Below are positions 22,023 to 31,756 of a stretch of DNA of 64,000 nucleotides, one piece after another (positions within the stretch are counted from its first letter, which is position 1; the number at the start of each line of letters is the position of its first letter). A program made the position numbers and the translations under genes. Under the pieces are notes generated by a model. It was not told the origin of the DNA. It searched no databases and saw only the letters and a program-made list of their open reading frames with translations. The stretch lies in NCBI GenBank assembly GCA_947650365.1, contig OX393550.1:65837744-65901743 (forward strand). Direction: 5' to 3'. This DNA is from Chamaelirium japonicum (Eukaryota > Streptophyta > Magnoliopsida > Liliales > Melanthiaceae).

Positions 22023-23747
22023 TCACTGTCGATGCTTGACGGAATGATCTTGCCCGCCTTTGACAAATTCTTGGAGATGTCCTATACGTAGCAGATCTTC
22101 CAAATGATACTTTAGCCGGTGGCATTGATCGGTAGAATACCCATGACTGCGATGGAAATCACAGTAGACTGTTTTATCTGCAGTGAACTTGGTGTCGGGC
22201 TGCAGTGGATTAGGCCATCGGAGGAACTCTTCGTGCTGAATGCGATCGAGGATTTGCTCGATTGGTAAATTCCACTCGGTGAAAGTGGTCTTGTTTGGAG
22301 GAGATCGAAGTCCATCATTTCTTGACCGCTTATTGGCTGGAGGGGCTGCTGCCTCAGTATTGTGGGCTTTTGCAGCATACTTTGGAGTTTCTCTTTCAGC
22401 AGGCCTTCTCTTCGTTTCTCGCCTTTTCCGAGCGATTTGATCGTCTTCCACCTCGATCTCTCTCTGGATTCGATCAAACATTGCACCCAGAGAAGGAGGG
22501 GGATTGCGGATGAAGTCGTTATAAATGTGTAGATCGAATCGGAGAGCGTTCTGGAAAGCCAACATGATGGCTTCATCATCCAGATGTCTTCCAGAGAGGG
22601 CAGCGTGCTCGTTGCGAAATCTCCTAGTGAAACTTCGGAGAGTCTCGTCAGCACCCATCCTCAGCCGATAGAGAGAGTCCAGCTTCTTCTCGGGCTTCAG
22701 ATTAAGCTGATAATGCTGCGCAAAGAGTTTAGCCAAAACATCGAACTGGGTGATGGACCCAGCTCGGAGATTATGATACCAGTCGAGCGACGGTTCATCG
22801 AGACTTCCTGCGAAGGTGCGGCAGAGCACATTGTTTTCTTCTTCGTGCGGCGTTAAGGCTTGCTTGAAGGCAAGGATGTGGAGAGTAGGATCTCCTCTGA
22901 TACAGTTGAATTTGGGGAGGATTGGAGTCCTCCATCCTCTTGGAAATATTGTCTCAAAGAGACTTCGATGTAGAGGCCCGGCAGAAGAATAGCCACCCCT
23001 GCGACCATGTCCTCGACCTAGAGGTGGGTCAAGAGGCAAGATCGCAAGGTCTTGCTCAGGCATTGTAGTATTTGCCGGTTGAAGTCGATGCCGGAGGTCC
23101 GATCCAAGCCCACGCTGAAGTGGAATGGAAGGGGAAACTCGACTCTTTGAAGGAGCGCCTTTCATTTGGTGCCTCCTTGGTATGTTGAGTTTTGAAGGTG
23201 TCCTTTTGTCGCAGTTGCGACCAGAAGACGATTGGGAAGACTCGTCTTCGAGGCGATCCCAAACACTTTGCTTCCAGGGGGTAGCAGAGGGAGTTGGATC
23301 ACGTCGAATCCTCTCGAGGGCAGTAGTACCCATTGACCTTCGTTGTTCGGAATGGATGGAATGTCGAGGAAGATCGACTCTCTCGCTTGTGGAGGGGATT
23401 GGAAGAGCGATTCCAGCCTCGGAAGCTGCCTTCTTCAGAGCATCCCTCTCAGCAGTGAGGGTGGCGTTCTGCTTCGCCAATTGGAGCAATTGGAAGTCGA
23501 CTGCAGAAATTTGGTAGGTCGATGGAGGGTCTTCAGCAGGAGCGGGTGTTGTTTGCCCAATCGACTGTCGCGCGGGGTGGGCGATAGGTCGATCGACAGA
23601 TTTGCCACTCCCTGAACGAACCCCCATCTCAGGAACAGCAAGGGGCTGTCCGAAGTTGAGCCTTTGACTCATTGAACGAGTCTCAGGACGAGCTTGTTGT
23701 TGAGTGTTACTTCCTTCTGGTTGACCTTGATGTTTCGTCCTCGCCAT
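22023..23747 (-). CDS. Gypsy-nested gag, intact, 574 aa
   Basis: This is the capsid/nucleocapsid protein of a Tat-lineage Gypsy element; it would bind and package element RNA. It is uninterrupted from ATG 23747 to the stop at 22023-22025. The middle holds the retrotransposon gag domain (about residues 290-430: FNCIRGDPTLHILAFKQAL, DWYHNLRAGSITQFDVLAKLFAQHY, KLDSLYRLRMGADETLRSFTRRF). The C-terminal zinc-binding motif reads C-DF-H-RSHG-Y-STDQ-C, so the second His, present in the host copy, is Tyr here. The last residues (HSVKHRQ) differ from the host because the pol deletion joins just after GGQD. It is the only intact retroelement protein in the window apart from open-ended fragments. Confidence 0.9.
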   Translation of the reverse strand: MARTKHQGQPEGSNTQQQARPETRSMSQRLNFGQPLAVPEMGVRSGSGKSVDRPIAHPARQSIGQTTPAPAEDPPSTYQISAVDFQLLQLAKQNATLTAERDALKKAASEAGIALPIPSTSERVDLPRHSIHSEQRRSMGTTALERIRRDPTPSATPWKQSVWDRLEDESSQSSSGRNCDKRTPSKLNIPRRHQMKGAPSKSRVSPSIPLQRGLGSDLRHRLQPANTTMPEQDLAILPLDPPLGRGHGRRGGYSSAGPLHRSLFETIFPRGWRTPILPKFNCIRGDPTLHILAFKQALTPHEEENNVLCRTFAGSLDEPSLDWYHNLRAGSITQFDVLAKLFAQHYQLNLKPEKKLDSLYRLRMGADETLRSFTRRFRNEHAALSGRHLDDEAIMLAFQNALRFDLHIYNDFIRNPPPSLGAMFDRIQREIEVEDDQIARKRRETKRRPAERETPKYAAKAHNTEAAAPPANKRSRNDGLRSPPNKTTFTEWNLPIEQILDRIQHEEFLRWPNPLQPDTKFTADKTVYCDFHRSHGYSTDQCHRLKYHLEDLLRIGHLQEFVKGGQDHSVKHRQ

Positions 23748-23884
23748 TCAGAGAGCGAAAGGTGCAACGAGAGTGTCGTTCAGTTGTCTGATCAACCCAG
23801 AGGGCGAGGAAGTTTGACTATCAAGATCGGTTGTAGGTTCAACCGATCAAGTAGTAGCGGAGAGTTGGACTTTTTGATCAGATC

Positions 23885-23902
23885 CCACAGACAGCGCCAA
23901 AC
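23885..23902 (-). other. Gypsy-nested primer-binding site region
   Basis: Read on the minus strand, GTTTGGCGCTGTCTGTGG directly follows the 5' LTR (which ends at 23903). It matches the Gypsy-host site with two differences. Confidence 0.6.
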
Positions 23903-24726
23903 TATGGGGGAAAATCTTTGTGCCGACCCGAAGACTCTCGCAGCACCAGTCAATTGGAGTTGAAGTTGACGTTGAAGATCGTTGGTCGATCTGTTGATTG
24001 CAGTTGAAGTTACCTCTTTCGATATGTAAACAGAGAGGCAATCAGAGAGAGTGTTTGACACAAGAGATGTGATCTCGAAGTTCAGCCGAAGCCTACTTCT
24101 CCGTGCTATAGGGAGCAACCCGAATTCACTAACACTTATGTTGATGTGATCTCGACAGGCCGAGTATCACTGAAGACTCTAATCTCTTCGAGAGAAAAAG
24201 AAGATCAAAGAGGGGTGGAAGATGGGAAGTTGGAAATCCCAGAGCTCTGGTTTTATCACTGAGAGTTCGATCTTAGATTCCATCTGAGATTCGATCCTTT
24301 TACATTCGAAGGCTCTGCTATTTATAGGATTTCCGGGGAGGAATTCTGGGGCAAATGGCAGTTTTCTGCTGTCGTATCTGGGGATTCTCCAGGCAAAGCT
24401 AGCGGGCCCCGCTACCGTCTTCTGGGGGATTCCACAGGCTCGTGGGCCTTCCGGGCAGGGCCGGTGGGTCCCGCGGTGGTCCTCGTGGGCCCACCAGGCA
24501 GGGCCGGTGGGTCCTGCGGTGGTCTTCGTGGGCCCACCAGGCAGGGCCGGTGGGTCCCGTGGTAGTCTCCGTGGGCCCACCAGGCAGGGCCGGTGGGTCC
24601 TGCGGTGGTCTTCGTGGGCCCACCAGGCAGGGCCGGTGGGTCCCGTGGTAGTCTCCGTGGGCCCACCAGGCAGGGCTGGTGGGTCCCGTGGTAGCTGGTA
24701 AACTTCTGCCAAAATTTGCACCTACA
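23903..24726 (-). repeat. Gypsy-nested 5' LTR
   Basis: The 824-bp LTR is nearly identical to 15491-16314. Its terminal CA is mutated to TA. It has the same 43-bp minisatellite (about 24440-24690) and an inverted TATA box at about 24317-24328 that would drive gag. Confidence 0.93.
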
Positions 24727-24731
24727 ACCCT

Positions 24732-24841
24732 ACATCGTGGAATCAGTAGGAGGCAAAGGGTCTTACAGGCTGATTTCACCAGAAGGGGAAAGATTGCTAC
24801 GAGCTTGGAATTCTAGGCATCTCAAATTGTTCTATCCATGA
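24732..24841 (+). pseudogene. Gypsy-host pol, last 36 codons after the nested insertion
   Basis: When one copy of the ACCCT duplication is discounted, the frame before the insertion (ending KLAPNWEGP) runs on here as an integrase tail: IVES, GGKGSYRL, LLRAWNSRHLK, then TGA at 24839-24841. This is the usual end of plant Gypsy integrases and shows that the insertion split a single gene. It is too short to be recognised on its own. Confidence 0.85.
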
Positions 24842-24949
24842 TGTAAATTCCATGATGAATAAAGTTCTCTTTCAAGTGTTCAAATACTCAGCCTTTTCAA
24901 TTCAAGTTCTGAAGCAGTTTCAAATTATCTACATTCAAACTACAAGGTC

Positions 24950-25270
24950 GTTTAAACATGTTTGGGTGCTTGAGTTGCGACTCAACCCCTTATGGGCAAA
25001 TGTTAAACGGTTTCGGGTTGTCATGCAAAGCAACCTTCAAGTTACTGGTCAATTTAACAGGTTTGGGAGTTCGTGTTGCGATACCACCCCTTACCTACAA
25101 ATGTTAAATGACCATCAATTTCGACCTTCAATTTCAATCAATTTCGATATCGTCTAACAGGTTTGGGTGTTTGAGTTGCGACTCGACCCCTCACATACAA
25201 ATGTTAAATGAATTCAAATTCAATTTTCAAGTTACTTAACCAGTTCGGGTGATCAAGTTGCGACTTGGCC
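24950..25270. repeat. Inverted-core repeats after Gypsy-host pol
   Basis: Degenerate copies of the repeat at 21180-21700: TTGAGTTGCGACTCAACCCC and related blocks recur about every 95-120 bp. They lie between the pol stop and the 3' end of the aORF. Confidence 0.75.
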
Positions 25271-25457
25271 CCTTACATTCAAAGTGTATGTATATTCAAA
25301 CATTCCAGAACACAACATCCAAAGAATTCAATACCAGAGACATTCAATTTCAAACAACCAAAAAGATATCTTCATTATCAAAAAGATTCAAGTACAGGAG
25401 TGAGCTTTTATCTATTAAGAGTTTACATGTATATCAACAAAGAAGAGATAGACTACA

Positions 25458-28386
25458 TCAAGGTTTGGCCACACTTGGCGCACGCGACTTCTCTCCCTCG
25501 GATCCACCACGAGCTTTGCTCACCACAGAAGCCTTAGAAGATCGGACACTGCTAGCATGAACCCTGAGTGCTTCCATCGCCTTCTCGGTCGTCTCCCTGA
25601 AACTCGCACATTCAGCGCGCATATGCTCTAACTCCTTTTTGAGAGCCTCCTCCTTGGCAGTAGAAGCGGCCTCCTTAGCAGCAAGAGCAGCCTCTCTGGC
25701 AGCGAGAGCAGCTTCCCTGCTGTCAAATCGGCCCTTCAACTCCTGGAGTTCTACTCCTCGGTCATGGGCCAGGGTCTCTATCTTGAAGAATCGGTTCTTC
25801 AACTCTCAAGCTCGTGACCCCGAGCCTCATAACCGTTTTGCCAACCCTTGCTCTCCAGCTTCTCCTTACGAAGGGCCGCGATCTTGGACTTCAAGGCCTC
25901 CTTCTTGGAAGAAAGAATTTCTCTCAGCTTATCCTTCTCTTCGTTTGCAGCCTCCAGTTCAGCTGTCAAATGGGACACCTCAGATAAAGCTTCCTGCTCT
26001 CCTGCCTTCCTGAAGAGCTTGCTCGCGAACTTCAAAACTGCTGAGTTCTGCAAGTGGACAGAAAAGTCAGAATTATTCTGAAAATACAACTCAATGATCG
26101 AATCAAGCAGATGCACCTACCACTACTTCAAGCATGTCAAAGGCTTTATCCAGAGTAGCATCCGGAAGGTTGCAGAGCTTCCGGATCACACTCGTTGGGT
26201 GGTTGATATCAACCTCGCCCAAAATTTTCAATTTCGGAGCCATGCCAGCAGGAGTACCTACAACCAACACTAAAATTCAAAGAGTTAGAGTAAGTTTCAA
26301 ACTTCGAAGATAAGGCAATCAAGAAGGCGAGTTATTGTGGATACCTGAGGCATCAACCCGAGATGCCTTTCCCTTCCCACGGTCGGAGCTCTTACCCTTG
26401 GGGGTCGACTTCTCCATGGTGGGGGGTTGGCTCTGGCTGAGGTCGGGGAGCCCCATCACCCATGCGGCTCTCTCTCTCCATATGTACGGGAGAAGGAACA
26501 CCCCGGGGAGGTGAGACCCCCCCTTCATCTTGCTGCCCGCTCAACTGTTCAAGCCCGGCCATAATGGCCGCCATTTCTTCAGCCAGAGAGCACGACGGGG
26601 GTGGAGGTTGCTCAACCTCCAGACCCCCGCTCGTAGTCGCACCTTCGAGACGAGAAACATCTGGAGGTATTTGTTCAAGGGGCGTGGGGTTGCTACCAAC
26701 CCCACCACTCCCTGAAAATTTGATCTTCAAGCGCACCGGGCGCTTCTTCAACTCTTCAAAGTGGTAGGCGGGAACCACCCTGTGGCCATCGCCCTCTGCT
26801 TCCATCACCTCCTCCATACGATGGGCCTTAGCCTCGTCGATGGGGATAGGCTGCGAGTCTTCCCCTCCTTCACCACCAATGGGGGTGGGAGGAATTTCTT
26901 CCTCACCACCCCCATGTCCTTTGTCACCACCAGTGGGGATGGGAGGAATTTCTTCCTCACCACCCCCATTTCCTCCATCACCACCCGTGGGGGTGGGAGG
27001 AATATCTTCCTCACCACCCCCATCTTCATCGTCGTCGTCGTCATCAGCGCCATCGCCGTCACCGTCCTCCCCATCTTCATCGTCATCAACATCATCTTCT
27101 CCACCTTCTTCTCCCCCTTCATCTTCTCCACTTTCTTCTCCCCCTTCTTCATCTTCTTCCTCTTCTCTCTCTCTCTCTTCTTCTTCTTCCTTCTTTTTCT
27201 CTTCAACGATGACCTTTCTTTTCTTTGCCTGGCCCTGGCGGCGTATCACCAGCTTCTCTTCTGTGGTGGGCAATCGACGCCTCGCACCGTACGCCTTCTT
27301 CTCAGTCCGGATTTTTCTGATAATCTTGCCCGATTGAGGATCCTCCTCATAATCGGAGTACAAGACTTCATTGTCCTCGTACCAGACCTGCAAACGGTGA
27401 AGGAGATTGGCGTTACCATACCTGACCGGGCAGTTCAAAAACTGCCTCCACGATCGAGTACCGCACGTCAATTCCAGGAACAGGTTGTCAATAGCACCAA
27501 CTCGCTCCGAAGGCCAGGCATAGATACCCCCCGCACAGTATATCTTTATCTCCTTGTGCACATCACTTCGGGGGGTCTCGAGCACTGACAGAGGCGCCCA
27601 CGCTTCGGAGACCGAAATCGGTCAGTCGGTGTATAGCTTGTCAGAGGGAACGGTGTCGACGATCGGGCGTAGGGCAGACACGCCGGTCAAATTGTAGAAC
27701 GGGCTGTCTTTCCTTGATGCCCATTTATAATGGTAGAAGAAGTACCCTAGCTCGATCCGGGCCTCTTCACCATCAGGGATGCTAGAGTAGCATTCCCTGA
27801 GCTCATCCTGGAAGTCAGTCTCTACGCGACAGAAGGCGTAGATAATCCTCCAAGCGTTCCCAGTAATCTGCCTGGGGCAGAGGCCTGAGGTGTTCAGCAA
27901 CCTCGCGGCGAAGGGTGGCAGTGGGAGACGCAACCCGTAGTTCAGCAGACCTACGGTGATTACTGTCCCCATCACTTGCTCCTTACTGGCAAAATTCGTG
28001 AAGATTGTTCGCTTGTTGATTCCAAAAGCGGACTGAACTCCCGGGAGCGATGGTCGAATCTTCCCCTCTATGAAACAAGCAAGCAGCTTCTGCCACTTAG
28101 CCCTCTTCACATCAGTAAACTTGTCACCGGTGTTATACACATAAGCAGGCTCCTCTGTCAGTGACATCAGGGGGCCCAAGACAAACTTCGCCTTAGGAAT
28201 GTGCTCTGGCCTTGATGGAGCAGAGGCAAATCCGACTCCCATATGTCTCTTGCCCAGTACACCCATCTCCACGAGCACTGCCTTGCCCTTGCCGCGACCC
28301 TTTGGAGGGGATGAGACTTCAACAATCTCATTCCCCTTCCTCTTAGAGGGGACCTCATTCTTCTTCGAGCTGCCGGAAGATGTCAT
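25458..28386 (-). pseudogene. aORF of Gypsy-host: antisense, three-exon gene, broken
   Basis: This is the homologue of the gene at 18158-20988, read on the minus strand from ATG 28386. Exon 1 (28386-26345) has the basic N-terminus, the same conserved domain (PLPPFAARLLNTSGLCPRQITGN, YFFYHYKWASRKDSPFY) and an acidic tract with proline repeats. GT-AG introns are 26344-26258 and 26120-26048, at the same codons as in the nested copy. Exon 2 is 26257-26121; exon 3 is 26047-25458, coiled coil, ending EKSRAPSVAKP. A TGA at 27622-27624 replaces Trp. A 1-nt shift in a C run near 26420 and another near 25800 also break it. Role unknown. Confidence 0.75.
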
Positions 28387-28835
28387 TCGACCGATCGAAA
28401 GAAAACAGAGATCAAGAAATCTAGAGCAGAGAATCTGGACTTCGAAAAATTTCTGAAAGCGTGAGGCAAAAATGACAGCCAGAGAAGTTTATATACCCAG
28501 AGGAAAATGGCGCGAAAAGCGAGAGGACACATGTCATTACTATATCAAATCGCGTGTTTTTGCAGGGACACGTGGCGTCTATCCGTAGCAAGCACAAAAC
28601 CAGGCGAACCGTCAGACCAGACGAAGCGTCGGACCACCGGTCCAAGCGAACCATCGGTCCGAGCGAAACACCGGTCCAACCGGACCGCCGGTTCAAGAGA
28701 CTCCCCGATCCAGATGAACCAAAGATTCGAGCAGGAAAAATCTAACTCCATTACCGCTCAAGACTTTGCCCGAAGACCTCGCAGAGAAACAGGCTCTTTT
28801 CCACCTCGACTCGGCAGGTTCAGGACTTAAACACA

Positions 28836-29960
28836 ACCGGTTGAATTTAACCGATCAGTCAGACTTGACCGATCGGTCAAATTCATCCGATCGGTCGATT
28901 TTCCACCGAATCAAGCAAAAAACGTCGCTATTTGCCCGATCCCTCCAACTTCGACCGGTTGAATTTAACCGATCGGTCAGACTTGACCGATCGGTCAAAT
29001 TCATCCGATCGGTCGATTTTCCACTGGATCAGACAAAAAAAACTTGTATTTTTTTTTCCGATCTCACCAACTCTGACCGGTAGAATTTAACCGATCGATC
29101 AGACTTGACCGATCGGTCAAACTCATCCGATCGGTCGATTTTCCACTGGATCAGGCAAAAAACTTGGCTCTTTGCCCGATCCCGCCAACCTCGACCGGTT
29201 GAATTTAACCGATCGGTCAGACTTGACCGATCGATCAAATTCATCTGATCGGTTGATTTTCTACTGGATCAGGCAAAAAACTTGGTTTTTTGCCCGATTC
29301 CGCCAACCTCGACCGGTTATATTTAACCGATCGGTCAGACTTGACCGATCGGTCAAATTCAACCGATCGGTCGAATTTTTACTGGATCGGTCAGAAAACT
29401 GTGGTTTCTAATCGATCACGTCAACCTCGACCGATTGAATTTAACCAATCGGTCAGACTTGACCGATCGATCAAATTCATCTGATCGGTCGATTTTCTAC
29501 TGGATCAGGTAAAAAACTTTGCTTTTTGTCCGATCCCGCCAACCTCGACCGGTTGTATTTAATCGATCGGTCGAATTTCTAATGGATCGGTCAGAAAATT
29601 GTCACTCCAACCTCGACCGGTTAAAATTAACCGATCGGTCAGACTTGGCCGATCGGTCAAATTCAACCGATCGGTCGAAATTCTACTGGATCGGTTAGAA
29701 AACTGTGTTTTCTGACCGATCACTCCAACCTCGACCGTTTGAAATTAACCGATCGGTCAGATTTGACCGATTGGTCAAATTCAACCGATCGGTCGAAATT
29801 TTACTGGATCGGTCAGAAAACTGTGTTTTCTGACCGATCACTCTAAACTCGACCGGTTGAATTTGACTGATCGGTCAAATTCAACTGATCGGTCAAAATT
29901 GACCGATCTGTCAATTTTGACCGATCAGTTAGAAATTGACCGATCAATCTTATTTCGACG
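28836..29960. repeat. Palindromic TTGACC/GGTCAA array of Gypsy-host
   Basis: Units of about 118-120 bp repeat CGACCGGTTGAATTTAACCG, then GACTTGACCGATCGGTCAA, then a block with ACTGGATC and an A-run/T-run hairpin. It is the counterpart of 16440-17705 and also lies upstream of the aORF promoter, between it and the 3' LTR. The units have drifted more than in the nested copy. Confidence 0.88.
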
Positions 29961-30068
29961 CTAACACTCGACAAAAGTTCTTTTTCATTTATGACAGGGG
30001 GTCGTTAGCTTTGCACCAAGAATCCAAGCCAGCCAAGGTGGCCTTTTGGCTAACTTGGAGGGGGTAAC

Positions 30069-30778
30069 TGTGGGTGCAAATTTTGGCAAGAAGTCTGCAA
30101 ACAGCGGGACCCACCGGCCCTACCTGGTGGGCCCCCAAAGACTACAGCAGGACCCACCGGCCCTGCCTGGTGGGCCCCAGAAGACAACAGCGGGACCCAC
30201 CGGCCCTGCCTGGTGGGCCCCCGAAGACTACAGCGGGACCCACCGGCCCTGCCTGGTGGGCCCCCGAAGACGACAGCGGGGCCCATCAGCCTTACCTGGA
30301 GGATCCCTAGATACGACAGCAGAAACCGCCGTTTACCCCGGAATTCCTCTTCAAGAATTCTATAAATAGCATAGCCTTCGAATGTAATAGGAGGCCAATT
30401 CCATTTTTCAGATCTGAAGTCCAAAAACCAGAGCTCTGGGATTTCCAGCTTCCCATCCTCCACCTCTCTTTAACCTTCTTCTTCTTGCCTTTGAAGAGAT
30501 CGGTGAGGCTTCAGTGATACTCGGTCCGTCGAGATCATTTCGAGAAGAGAGTTAGTGAATTCGGGTTGCTCCCTATAGCACGGAGACGTAGGCTTCGGCT
30601 GAACTCCGAGATCATCTCTCGTGTTAACTCTCTGATTGCATCGCTTGCATCTCTCTCTGTTTGTGTATTGAGAACTGCAACTTCAATCAATCAATAGAAC
30701 GAACAACGATCCTCCACTCGAAACTCAATTGACTGGTGCGGCGAAGTCTTCGGGTCGGCACGAAGATTTTCCCCCACA
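30069..30778 (+). repeat. Gypsy-host 3' LTR
   Basis: TGTGGGTGC...CCCCCACA, 710 bp, follows a purine tract (GGAGGGGGTAAC). It has four full minisatellite units, one more than the 5' LTR. The TATA box is at about 30360-30369. Confidence 0.93.
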
Positions 30779-30783
30779 ACTCT

Positions 30784-31466
30784 AGTAGCACGGTGCTCTC
30801 TCCGAGAAAGGCTGACCTGATCCATCGTCGGACCTCTTGGAAAACGTCTGTTGCTAGGATCCATCGAAAACTTACAAATTCAAGAAATTGAAATAGCCTA
30901 ATAACAATTTGTGTATTGCTTGTTTCTTTAAAAAATAATAAATATTCCATACCGATTAAAATGACGTATAAAGTTATATCCAAGTTGAACTGGCATATAA
31001 CATTTATACAACATTTCAACTTGCATCAAGAAAGGGCAGTACCTATCAGCCAAGAAAAAAAGCATGGCCGTCACTTCAACTCGTGTATACATTAAACACC
31101 AGTTGAAGTGTGTATTCAACCACAAATAACAAATAAATTTTTTTAATCCTTTTATTAAAATATTATTTTAATTAATTATGTTTTTAAAAAATTTGTTTAT
31201 TGTAGAAACTGAACCGGAAGGTAAATCAAAACCTCTATTTTACAGATGTGTGCAAACAAAGAAATCATTTGCTTGGAGTGCGAGCCAAACAACCCGTTTT
31301 CGCCCTCTACTTTGATATCATGAGATTTCCTCTATACAAAAACCTAGGTATTGAGATGAGGTCCCATCATACATATAAGAATCGTTTACACCCTCTACTT
31401 TATCGAGGTGGGACTAATCCTCCAACAAACCTTTCAAGAAGTCTTCCTGGGAGTATCGAATCCCAA
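30784..31466. other. AT-rich flank; possible old LTR at its right end
   Basis: No gene seen. On the minus strand, a purine-rich stretch at about 31468-31500 is followed by TGTTGGGATTCG and, further left, TTAGTCCCACCTCGATAAAG. These resemble the polypurine tract, the LTR start and the common LTR motif TAGTCCCA(C/T)ATCGG. See the entry at 36874. Confidence 0.35.
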
Positions 31467-31556
31467 CAATCTCTCCCTCCAAATCATGAGGGAGGTCTTC
31501 AGAAGCAGGACTCAGCACATGGAGTTCGTACCGACCAGCCTTGCATGAAGCTGGGC

Positions 31557-31733
31557 TGTCACGAGATAGAGACGGCTAGGGTTTGGTAGAATACCCGACA
31601 ATTCTCATTAGGCACATAGCCAACATATATATAGACAATACATGTGTATGCTCGTGGGAAAGCCCCTGCGTGTAGCAGTGGAAAAGCCCCTGGGAAACGA
31701 CAGAAACGATGAAATACAATAAATACATTAACA
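31557..31733 (-). repeat. Copia-3 3' LTR
   Basis: On the plus strand it runs from TGTCACGAGATAGAGACG to AATACATTAACA and matches 36626-36801 with several substitutions, so the element is not recent. Confidence 0.92.
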
Positions 31734-31756
31734 CCCCCCCCCTCAAACTCACGATG

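Larger units (their letters stand above)
15491..24726 (-). mobile_element. Gypsy-nested, non-autonomous Tat-lineage element inserted in Gypsy-host
   Basis: Its two LTRs (24726-23903 as 5', 16314-15491 as 3') are both 824 bp and differ at only about a dozen positions by eye, so the insertion is fairly young. Target duplications are ACCCT at 15486-15490 and 24727-24731. Read on the minus strand the order is primer-binding site, intact gag (23747-22023), a short integrase relic, 99-bp repeats, the aORF (coded on the window's plus strand, antisense to the element), a palindromic array and the 3' LTR. Protease, RT, RNase H and the integrase core are missing, so it would need pol supplied in trans. 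Confidence 0.93.
8907..30778 (+). mobile_element. Gypsy-host, Tat-lineage LTR retrotransposon interrupted by Gypsy-nested
   Basis: The LTRs are 8907-9573 and 30069-30778, with perfect 5-bp target duplications ACTCT at 8902-8906 and 30779-30783. Internal order is gag (9741-11467), protease, RT, RNase H with a second RNase H-like domain, and integrase (to 24841), then an antisense gene with introns (28386-25458, minus strand), a palindromic array (28836-29960) and a purine tract before the 3' LTR. An inverted relative is inserted at 15491-24726; without it the element would be about 12.6 kb. The dual RNase H and the antisense extra gene are known features of the Tat branch (Retand/Ogre-like). 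All main reading frames are broken. Confidence 0.93.

Noticed and set aside
26760..27588. Long plus-strand frame opposite the host aORF
   Set aside because: It is the complement of the acidic, low-complexity region of the minus-strand gene; the domain similarity is on the minus strand.
30784..31250. Possible host gene between Gypsy-host and Copia-3
   Set aside because: Only short AT-rich frames without similarity or splice structure.
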